From an uncultured Clostridia bacterium (GTDB lineage: Bacteria > Bacillota > Clostridia > TANB77 > CAG-508): 26,161 nucleotides of DNA. How positions within the stretch are numbered: the first letter of the stretch is position 1; the number at the start of each line of letters is the position of its first letter. The notes under the pieces are model-generated. The model was not told the origin of the DNA, did no database searches, and worked only from the letters and a program-made list of their open reading frames with translations. This document shows, piece after piece, positions 14,685 through 23,800 of this stretch. The position numbers and the translations under genes were made by a program. The stretch covers positions 1 to 26,161 of the forward strand of contig CATJZH010000101.1 of the NCBI GenBank assembly GCA_949746285.1, given 5' to 3'.

Positions 14685-16685
14685 TTATTCTGTTTCTGCA
14701 AAATATTCATTTATTCTTGAAATAAGCTCTTCTTTTGCCTCTTCTAATGTAACATTTTCAAGCTGGGCACCGGCTAAAGTAATGTGGCCTCCGCCACCTA
14801 ACTTTTCAAGAATTATTTGAACATTTATATCTCCTATTGAACGTCCACTTATACAAACTGTATCTCCAAGTTTTGCCATTACAAATGACGCTGTTATATC
14901 ACTTATTGTCAATAGCTCATCTGCTGTTTTTGCACATATTAAATTAGCATCATCATTTTCCTCTTCATACACAGCTATTGCTATAGTATCATTGTAGACT
15001 TCTACATTTCTAACGATATTGGCTATTGTATTGTAACTTTCTAAATCCGCCTGAAACCATTTTTTTACTCTAATTATATCTACACCATATTTTCTCAAAT
15101 ATGCTGCTGCTTCAAATGTTCTTACACCTGTTTTGAAAGTAAAGTTTTTTGTGTCAACCATAATTCCACCATATAGACTCTCTGCTTCTAATAACGTTAA
15201 TTTTATATCTTCTCTTGCATATTGAATTATTTCAGTTACAAGTTCTGCTGTTGAAGAAGCATATACTTCATGGAAAGATATTTTAACATTTTCTATACAA
15301 TCTGGTGCTTTTCTATGATGATCTATTATAATTTTGTTTTGTACCTTTTCTAATAATTCTGGAAATTCTACATATGAAGTTTTATGAGTATCTACAACTA
15401 TAAGCAAACTATTTTCTGTTATTACTTGCATTCCTTCATTTTCAGTTAAAATAACATTTTTATATTCTTCATCATTTTTCAAAACTTCTAAAAACTTTCC
15501 TAAAGATTTTCCAGTTGGTTCTGAAACAATATAACAATTTTTATTTAATGTTTTTGACAGCCTATATAATCCCAAAGCTGAACCAATTGCATCAATATCT
15601 ATGTTTTTATGACCTACTATTATTACATTATCTGAATCTTCTATAACATTTGATATAGACTGAGCAACTGTTCTTGCCTTTACTTTAGCTCTTTTTTCAA
15701 CTTCTAAAGTTTTACCACCAAAAAATTTATACTTTCCATTTTTTCTAACAATAGCTTGGTCTCCACCTCTACCTAAAACAATTTCCATTGCTGCTAATGC
15801 TGTTTTATATTTTTCGTAATTGCTTGCTCCATCATTTGATATTGCTATACTAAGTGTTATAGGCACTCTAAGATCAACTTCTATACTTTTAACAACATCT
15901 AATATATTAAACTTTTCTTTTTCAAATTCTGATAAATATTTTTGTTCAAAAACATATATGAAAGAGTCTCTTTCAGTTTTTATAATTAATCCGCCTGTTT
16001 TTGTTACCCAATTTATAATCTCTTTTTCAATTTTAGCTAATAATTCAATTCTTCTTTCGGGTAAGACAATTTGCATTATTTCTTCATAGTTATCTATCAT
16101 TGCTATACCTATACATGTTTTAGAATTATTATAATTATCAAACAACTCATTATATTTTGTTTCATCTATAAAGTATAATGATAAAACATATTCTTTTTGT
16201 TTTCTTTTTTTAGCCTTTAATATACTACCAAGTATTTTATATACCTTTTTATCTATATTAAACTGTTTAGCTATTTCTATATTTTCATCATTTTTTTCTA
16301 TATCTAACTTTATTTCTTTTACAATTGGATTTAAATATGTTGCAATATCTATGTTTTGAAATTCTTTTACAAAGCTTTTACTTCTCCATACGATGTTTCC
16401 ATTTGTTTCCATTAATACTAATGGTATTGGTGTATTAACTAGATTCCCCTTTGATGCTGAGCTTATATCTGATGTAAGGTCTTGAATATGATTTTCTATT
16501 TCTACTCTTTTTTTACTTGAAATCCAAACTGTATACATTATTGTAAGTAGAAAAATTACTATTGATGGTATAACCCATCTTAGATTATATACACTTAGAC
16601 TTATACATAATAAAGTTATTATTGCTATATATATTATATTTTTACTTATAAGCTTATCTAAAATTTTATCATTTTTTTCGGACAT
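14685..16685 (-). CDS. gdpP: Cyclic-di-AMP phosphodiesterase GdpP (DHH family)
   Basis: Hydrolyses the essential second messenger c-di-AMP, affecting wall and potassium homeostasis. Two membrane helices lie at about residues 16-54, then a PAS-like region (VLMETNGNIVWRS), a degenerate GGDEF domain at about 180-310 (LGRGGDQAIVR) and the DHH module. Catalytic motifs are GHKNIDIDAIGSALG (near 358), VVDTHK, IIIDHHRK (near 453) and the DHHA1 motif GGGGH (near 630). In the first motif I stands where P is usual (HKNPDxDAIGS); the metal-binding His and Asp residues are kept. The ATG has AAGGAGATTTT upstream. First gene of the gdpP-rplI-dnaB operon. Confidence 0.95.
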   Translation of the reverse strand: MSEKNDKILDKLISKNIIYIAIITLLCISLSVYNLRWVIPSIVIFLLTIMYTVWISSKKRVEIENHIQDLTSDISSASKGNLVNTPIPLVLMETNGNIVWRSKSFVKEFQNIDIATYLNPIVKEIKLDIEKNDENIEIAKQFNIDKKVYKILGSILKAKKRKQKEYVLSLYFIDETKYNELFDNYNNSKTCIGIAMIDNYEEIMQIVLPERRIELLAKIEKEIINWVTKTGGLIIKTERDSFIYVFEQKYLSEFEKEKFNILDVVKSIEVDLRVPITLSIAISNDGASNYEKYKTALAAMEIVLGRGGDQAIVRKNGKYKFFGGKTLEVEKRAKVKARTVAQSISNVIEDSDNVIIVGHKNIDIDAIGSALGLYRLSKTLNKNCYIVSEPTGKSLGKFLEVLKNDEEYKNVILTENEGMQVITENSLLIVVDTHKTSYVEFPELLEKVQNKIIIDHHRKAPDCIENVKISFHEVYASSTAELVTEIIQYAREDIKLTLLEAESLYGGIMVDTKNFTFKTGVRTFEAAAYLRKYGVDIIRVKKWFQADLESYNTIANIVRNVEVYNDTIAIAVYEEENDDANLICAKTADELLTISDITASFVMAKLGDTVCISGRSIGDINVQIILEKLGGGGHITLAGAQLENVTLEEAKEELISRINEYFAETE

Positions 16686-16718
16686 AAAATCTCCTTATAA
16701 ATATAATTTAACACGTAC

Positions 16719-16747
16719 ATTATACTCCTTAAGTGCCTTTTTGTCAA
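16719..16747 (-). promoter_or_regulatory. Consensus promoter of the gdpP-rplI-dnaB operon
   Basis: Perfect TTGACA (complement of 16742-16747) and TATAAT (complement of 16719-16724) with a 17-base spacer, about 35 bases upstream of the gdpP start. Confidence 0.9.
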
Positions 16748-16770
16748 ACAATACACCGATTATTGACTTT

Positions 16771-16815
16771 AAAAAAAGAGCCATAGTTATACTAATGATA
16801 ATTATCGCTCTTTTT
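16771..16815 (-). terminator. Terminator of the LPNTG surface protein gene
   Basis: AAAAAGAGC (16773-16781) pairs with GCTCTTTTT (16807-16815). Inside, ATAGTTAT and ATAATTAT extend the stem with one G-T pair. On the minus strand it is followed by TTTTTTT (complement of 16771-16777). It starts 9 bases past the stop codon. Confidence 0.85.
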
Positions 16816-16823
16816 ATTATTTA

Positions 16824-19800
16824 CTATTTTATACGTTTTCCTTTTCCTGACCTTGGAATGCTTATGCTCTGGATAATATTAATTATTACTACAAATATTA
16901 TTATACTTACTGCAGTTGTTGGTATTATGTCTCCTGTGTTTGGCAATATCGAATACATGCTTTCTACTTTTTCTGTATTATTATTTATTATGTTTGTTTG
17001 TATATTTGTAATATTTTCATTATTATTTGTTACTGTATTGCTTGGCTTTTCTGGTTTGTTTGTATTTGTTGTGTCTCCTTTGTTATTATCCTCTATTTTA
17101 TCTATTTCTTTTTCATAATAGTATTTTACGTATATCGTTTCTACTGTTCCATCTTCTTTTAGTACTACTTTCATAGTTCCTTCTGCATTTTCTGGTTTAT
17201 CTAGTAACTTATATCCTTCTATTTTCTTTTCTTCTGCTTTATACTTTTCACCTTCATGTCCTTTTATTATTTCTTCTGGTAATAGTTCTTTTTCTGTGCC
17301 TTTTTCTAAGTATTGTACTAATACTTGTACTTTTCTTGCATAATAATATACTACTTCTTGTGTTTTTTCTGTCATTGTTCCTTTGCTATTTGTTGGTAAT
17401 TTACTTTCTACTATATCATATCCTTCAAAGTCTTTTTTCTCAGTTTTATAAGTATCTCCATAATGTCCTGTATGTGTTTTTGTTTCTAATACTTTATTTG
17501 TATTTACGTCTATATGTTTTTCTACCACTTCTGCTGGAATCTTTTTATAATAATATGTTACTTTTATTTCTTCTTTTGTCATTGTTCCTGCATTGTTCTT
17601 TGGAACTTCTGATACTTCATATCCTTTTATTGCTTTTTGCTCTGTAGTATATGCATCTCCTTCATGTCCATTTAATCTTGCATCTGATGCTATTTTTTTG
17701 TTTGTTTCTCTATCTAAGTATTCTACTACTACTTTTGCTCTTCTTATATAATAGTATTTTACTTCTATTGTTTCTGCTGTCATTACGCCTTTACTATTTG
17801 TTGGTAACTTACTTTCTACTATGTCATATCCTTCAAAGTCTTTTCTATTTATTTCGTATGGGTCTCCTTCATTTCCTTCATGTATCTGGCTATGTAATAC
17901 GTAATTTGAATTTATATCTATGTGTTTTTCTATTACTCCTTTTGATACTTTTACATAATAGAATATTACTGTTATTGGATCAGCTGTCATTGTGCCTTCT
18001 GCATTTGCTGGTCTTTCTACAAACACATAGCCATCTATATCTTTTCTTCGTACATTATATTCTTCGCCTTCATGTCCTTTTATTGTTTCTTCTGGTAATA
18101 GTTCTTTATCTGTATTCTTTTCTAGGTATTTTACTGTTACTGTTGTCTTTTTTCCATAATAGTATGTTTTTATTTGTACTTCTTCTTTAAATACTCCTGT
18201 TTTTGCTTCTGGCTCTTCTAACAACTCATATCCTTCTATTTCTTTTTCTTCTGATTTTATATCAAATTCTTCCCCTAAGCATCCTATCTTTTCTACTTGT
18301 TCTGATATTTCTTCTCCTGTTACTTTATCTACATATTTTACTATTACCTTTTTGTCTTGTTCCTCATAATATACTTTTATAACATCTCCATTATTTACTT
18401 CTTCTGGTATTTCTGTTGGCTCTGTTCTTATATATTTGTAACCTGTATATTTTTCTTTATCTACTTTGTTTTTATCTACTTTTATTGTATCTGGCTTTAA
18501 CACTTGTACTGTACTTTTAACTTCTTCTTCATCTGCTTTTATTCCATCTTTATAATATTCCACCTTATAACTTAATTCTTTTGTTTGGGTTTCATCTTTT
18601 TCCCAAATAGCTCTATATATTATCTCTTTATCTTCATTTGCATCTTCTTCTCTTACTTTTTCTTTTACTTCTGGTGACCATCCACTAAACAAGTATCCTA
18701 TTCTTGTTGGAATTTCTCCTTTATATTCTGGTGTATTATCATCAATATGTAATCCATCATAGACTTGATCTTTAAAGATTTCTTCTTCATCTGCTCCATC
18801 TATATATTTAACTGTATATCTATCCTTATATATATTTTTTATATCGATATCCCAGTTATCAGGATTTTCAGTTTCTTTTGCTAGGAATTCTCTGCCTTCT
18901 ACAATTACTTTACTAACATTATCGCCTCTTACATTAACTTCTAAGTCTTTCCCTTCTATTTCGGCATTATGTTCTGTAAATTCTAGTTTTCCTATATTTT
19001 CTGGGATACCAATATTCCATATAAGTTTTAATTCTTCTATATTGGCAACTTCTTGGGTAAGTTCTATTTCTTCACCATTTAAATTGTATGACATGAAGAA
19101 ATTTTCTGAAATTTCTTCTATCCCTTCAAATTCTTTAGTAATTTGAATTTGCTTTGTTGGTTCTTTTACTAATATCATAGTTTCTTCACTCGAACATGAA
19201 ACTTCATTCAAATATATCTCTGCTTTATTGGATATTTCTCCTTCTCTATGCGGTTTAACGCATAATTCAACTCCTTTCGAACCATTTGCTGGTACTAGAA
19301 CATCTTCCCATACAATTGTATGTGTATTTTCATCATATTCTCCGCCATCACTTGCTGATGCGAAGGTTAAACCTTCATCTAATTTATCCATAACTTTTAC
19401 TTGTTCAGTAAATTTTGAACTATTATCTATTTCTATAGTATATATAACTTCTTCCCCTATGTCGTACTCTGCTTTATCTGATGTTTTGTTTACAGTAAAA
19501 TAATCAATTCTAGTCGTATATACATACTTTAATGTAATTATATTTTTATTATTATCTTCACCAATTATTAATTCTTGGTCAGAATTATATGAATTATATA
19601 AAAATTCTAATCTATTTCCATCAATAGTATAAAAGTTCCAATCTGGATTATTTTCAACTAATTCCTCCGCTAAAATAATATCTCCTATATTTGCACTTTT
19701 TGTAACACCCTTAACAGTTGCCGCACACTCACCATCTATATAATATTTTCTATATATCATATATTCGCTTTTTTTCTTTTCATAATACACTTTTATTACT

Positions 19801-20532
19801 TGATTTGGGTATACTTTCTCTGGCATTACTTCTGGATTTGTTCTCTTAAAAGTATAACCATCATATTTATCCACTGTGTTTATTTTAGTTTTATCAACTT
19901 TTATATAGTCTTGTGTTTTTGGTATAAAAGTTGTTATTGTTTCTTCATCTGACTTTACATTATCTTTGTAATATTCTACTTTATAACTTACTTGTTTAGC
20001 ATTTTCTTTCATAACAAAAAATAAATACCCATTAAAAAAATCCCACTCATTTCCATTCCAATAAAATCCTAGCTCTTTTTCATCAATCACATATAAATTA
20101 TTCATATTAGTGCCACAAGCATATGTCATAAACATATGTGTACCAAAATTTCTATTATAAAATTTTGTCCATTCAGTAATATCCATAATTAGTGGACAAA
20201 ACCAATCATATCCGACTCATCCAATCACATGGGACAATTTCTCCCAATTCCCATTTATTTGTATGATTTGATAAATAACCAGCTTTTCCATGGTGTTTTG
20301 AACTACCCAAATATGATTTACAAGACATATATACTTGTATGTTATTTGGGTCTGGATTTACAGTTGGTTTTTCAGTTGTAGATTCAGTCTCATCACTTCC
20401 TAAAAAATTCTTTTGAATAGCATATCTTATATTTTTCACTGTATTCATTTTGAAATTAATAGCAATAATTATGGCAACTGCTAGAATAAAACTAATTAAT
20501 AAAAATAATTTTAGGATTTTATTTTTCTTCAT
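16824..20532 (-). CDS. LPNTG-anchored multidomain MucBP surface protein, frame interrupted at a CGG codon
   Basis: A secreted, sortase-anchored adhesin-like protein of about 1240 aa read from two frames. The 5' frame starts at ATG 20532 (GGAG 6 bases upstream) with a signal/anchor helix (KILKLFLLISFILAVAIIIAI) and ends in CGG ATA TGA at 20206-20214. Skipping the C at 20214 continues as GGA TAT GAT TGG (GYDW) into the long frame to 16824. Domains in order: an unrecognised region rich in W, Y, F, H and C spanning the break; a YYKDG-type repeat; a DUF11-like domain (about 19510-19170); an InlB/Flg_new-type repeat (about 18815-18595); another YYKDG repeat; six MucBP repeats (about 18355-17110); an N/T-rich linker; LPNTGD (16932-16946); a membrane helix; and a basic tail. 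It could be a pseudogene, a sequence error or recoded. The 1120-residue downstream part is undamaged. It is a paralogue of the next protein. Confidence 0.85.
17110..18355 (-). repeat. Six tandem MucBP repeats
   Basis: Units of about 65-70 residues (about 200 bp), each ending in a YYY-type strand (VKYYY, VTYYY). From the third unit two subtypes alternate: one with EKHID and FEGYDIVESKLP, the other with VEYLD/VQYLE and GHEG. MucBP modules bind mucin or other glycans in characterised lactobacilli. Confidence 0.8.
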
Positions 20533-20670
20533 TTCATACTCCATTCTTATATCCAATATAGCTTTATAAATACCTTTTGTTGTATTTTTTTACATAACGC
20601 CACTATCATAAATATAGTATATAAATCTTTAGTTGCATATAAAATTCAGTTTACATTTTCTAGCTGTTTT

Positions 20671-20701
20671 CGCACTTTTCTTACGCACCCAGTTATCGCA
20701 C
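20671..20701 (-). repeat. Three direct GTGCG repeats at 13-bp period
   Basis: On the minus strand: GTGCGATAACTGG, GTGCGTAAGAAAA, GTGCGAAAAC. The regular spacing suggests iterated binding of a regulator upstream of the LPNTG protein gene. CG dinucleotides are otherwise scarce in this stretch. Confidence 0.5.
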
Positions 20702-20796
20702 TTAATTATCATTTATATTACAAAAATTAATCATATCTAAGCATTATATTGCTTTACAGACTTGCTTTTTTCTGCATTATCATTCATATCAACAGT

Positions 20797-20831
20797 AAAA
20801 AGACATGCTATCCAAAAATAACATGTCTTTT
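20797..20831 (-). terminator. Terminator of the giant VPYTG surface protein gene
   Basis: AAAAGACATG (20798-20807) / CATGTCTTTT (20822-20831) forms a perfect 10-bp stem with a 14-base loop. On the minus strand it is followed by TTTTT (complement of 20797-20801). It lies 9 bases past the stop codon. Confidence 0.85.
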
Positions 20832-20839
20832 CATATTGT

Positions 20840-23800
20840 TTACTTTATAAACTTTTTATTTCTTTTCTTTGAAACTAATTGTGTAATATTAGCAATTATT
20901 ATTAGCACTATTATAAATATTGCAATTGCTGGTGTTGTGTCTCCTGTATATGGTACATTATACTGTTTGTTTTGTTCTACAGCATTATCGCTTTTATTAT
21001 TATTTGTATTTGCTGAATTATTATTACTTATATTACTATTATTTCCATTATATGAAGTTTTATTCATATTATCATTTTGTGAAGAATTATTTCCTGAATC
21101 ATTGTTTTGATTATTATCATTACTGCTACTTCCATTATTAGTTGGTTTATCAGAATCATCAGGTTTATTTGGTTTATCATCTTCTACTTCTTCTAATTTA
21201 TAATAGTAAGTTACTATTATTGTTTCTGCTGTCATATAACCTTCTCCATTTTCTGGTAATTTGTCTTGTACTAACTTATAGCCTTTGAATTCTTTAGCTT
21301 CTGTTTTATATTTTTGTTCCTCATGTCCATTAATAATAGTATCCTCTTCTAGCTTCTCTTTTGTATCAATATCTAAGTATTTTACTTTTACAACTGTTTT
21401 TCTTATATAATAATATTTCACAATAATCTCTTCTGCTGTCATTGTACCTTCTGCATTTTCAGGTAAATGTTCTTTAACTAAGTCATATCCTTCAAATTGT
21501 TTAGAACTTATTTTATAACTATCCCCTTCACTTCCATTATGTATTTTTTCTGGTTCAAGTAATTTTCCTGTTTTAACATCTATATGCTGTTCAATTACTT
21601 TTCCTGCAACATTTTTATAATAATATTTTACTGTTATTACTTCGTCTCTTAGCATTGTTCCTTCTGTATTATCTGGCTTTTCTATCAATACATAGTTTTC
21701 AAATTCTTTTGCTTCTGTTTTATAGCTTTCTCCTTCATGTCCTTCTATTTCTTGTTTTTCTATTACTGTATCTTTGGTCTTATCTATATATTCTACAACT
21801 ACTTTTGATTTCTTAATATAATAATAATTAACTTCAATTTTTTCTAATGTCATTGTACCTTCTGCATTTTTAGGTAGTTGGTCTTGTACAACATCATATC
21901 CTTCAAATTCTTTTGGCTCAATTTTATAATTGTCTCCAACATATCCTTCATGATGTTTTTCTTCTAAAATTTCATTTGTTTTAACATCTATATGTTTTTC
22001 TGTTACACCTGCTGATTTTTGAGAATAATAATATTTTACATATATTGTGTCTGCAGTCATCTTTCCAGATTTATTATCTGGTTCTGATACTAACTCATAA
22101 TCGTCAAAAGCTTTACTCTCTGTATTGTATGCATCATTTTCATGTCCTTCTATTTCAAGTTCTTCAAGATTTATATTTGTTAATTTATCTATATACTGAA
22201 CTACTACTTTAGCCTTTCTAACATAATAATATGTAACTGTTATAATATCTTTTCCCATTGTTCCTTCTGAATTTTCAGGTAATTTATCTTCTAATACATC
22301 ATACCCTTCAAATTCTCTTGAATCAATTTTATATTGCTTACCTGCCTCACCTTCATGATGTTCACTATATAAAATCTCTCCTGAAATATTATCAATATGT
22401 TTTTCAAGAACTCCACCAGAAATTTCTACATAATAGTATTTTACAATAACTACTTCATCTTTTTTCATAGTTACATTTCTATTTTCTGGTTCAGCACTTA
22501 ATTTATATCCTTCAAATTCTTGAGGTGAAGTTTCAACAATATCTCCTGCTTTTCCTTGAATAGTATCTTCTTTTAAAATCTTATCATTTGTTTCATCAAT
22601 ATGCTCTACTTTTATATAAGTATTTTTTGCATAATAGAAAATTACTGTTATTGTATGCCCTTCCATTGTTCCAGTAGTATTTTCAGTAGTTTTTGCTAAT
22701 GTATATTCTGGTATTTGTTTTTCTTCTGCTTTATATAACGCTCCTGCATAACCTTCTATTACATATTCATATGTTTTTTCTTCTCCATCTTCTGAAATAT
22801 AAGTTAGAGGTGTATCACTATCTAATTCTAAGTATTTTACTATTACACTTGATTTTATAGAATAATAGTATGTAAATGTTTGTGTTTCATCAGTAAATAC
22901 TCCACTTGTTACTTCTGGTTCTTTTGTTAATAAATATCCATCAAAAGATTTCTTTAAGTTTGATATATCGAATTTAGTTCCTACACGAGCTGTTTGTTTT
23001 ACTGGTTCTTCTATATCCTTTCCTGTAGTTCTATCCACATATCTAACTACAATATCTGATACGTGTTCTGAATAATATACTCTAACTATATTATTTTCTT
23101 TATTTTCAGAAATTATAAGTGGTAAATTTTCAGTTCTTTCTATTTTGTATCCTTCTTTACCTTTATCTGGAACCTCTCGTATTTCTTCTCCATACAATTC
23201 TTTAGCTGTTACTGTTAAAGATTCGTCTAATAATTCATCAAAATAATATTCAACTCTATATTCAAATTCTTGTCTTTCATAATATACTTTTATTATGTTT
23301 GTAGTTTGATTTTCTGTTACTTTTAATGGTGAACCATAAACTGTATCTAGTGCATAACCAGTTCTATTTTTATCTGGATAATCTGTTATTATATCACCAT
23401 ATTTTGCTAAAGCAATAATTGTATTATTATGATCTATAATTCCATCATAATAATACTGTATTTCATAATAATAATCTAATAATTCATAATTTACTTTAAT
23501 TGTATTATTCTCTATATCCTCACTTACAGTTAATGGCAAGTTTTCTGTATTCTCATATCCATATCCTGTAATTACGTTTTGTTCTATTTTCTTATTTAGA
23601 TTTTCTTGTGTAATTATATCTCCTACACTGGCTTCAATTCTTTCTGTCTTACTATCGTCTATTTCACTATTGTAATAATATTCTACAGTGTATCCAAATA
23701 CATCTTTTATATAACATACTTTTATTATATTATTTTCAAGGTTCTCACTTATTGTAAGTGGCAAATTCATTACTGTTAGTAATTTATATCCTTCTATGTT

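Larger units (their letters stand above)
20557..20839. other. Intergenic region between the two surface protein genes, with a 13-bp-period repeat
   Basis: No gene is visible. It holds the terminator at 20797-20831 and three CGCAC motifs at 20671-20675, 20684-20688 and 20697-20701, spaced exactly 13 bases apart (GTGCG on the minus strand). They lie about 140-170 bases upstream of the 20532 start. I find no convincing consensus promoter; TATATT or TATACT near 20615-20630 are possible -10 elements. Confidence 0.5.

Noticed and set aside
16741..18190. Long plus-strand open frames opposite the LPNTG protein gene
   Set aside because: They are antisense to clear MucBP repeats, consist of Leu/Phe/Tyr/Ser-rich low-complexity translation, and lack ribosome binding sites. 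They arise from biased codon use on the other strand.
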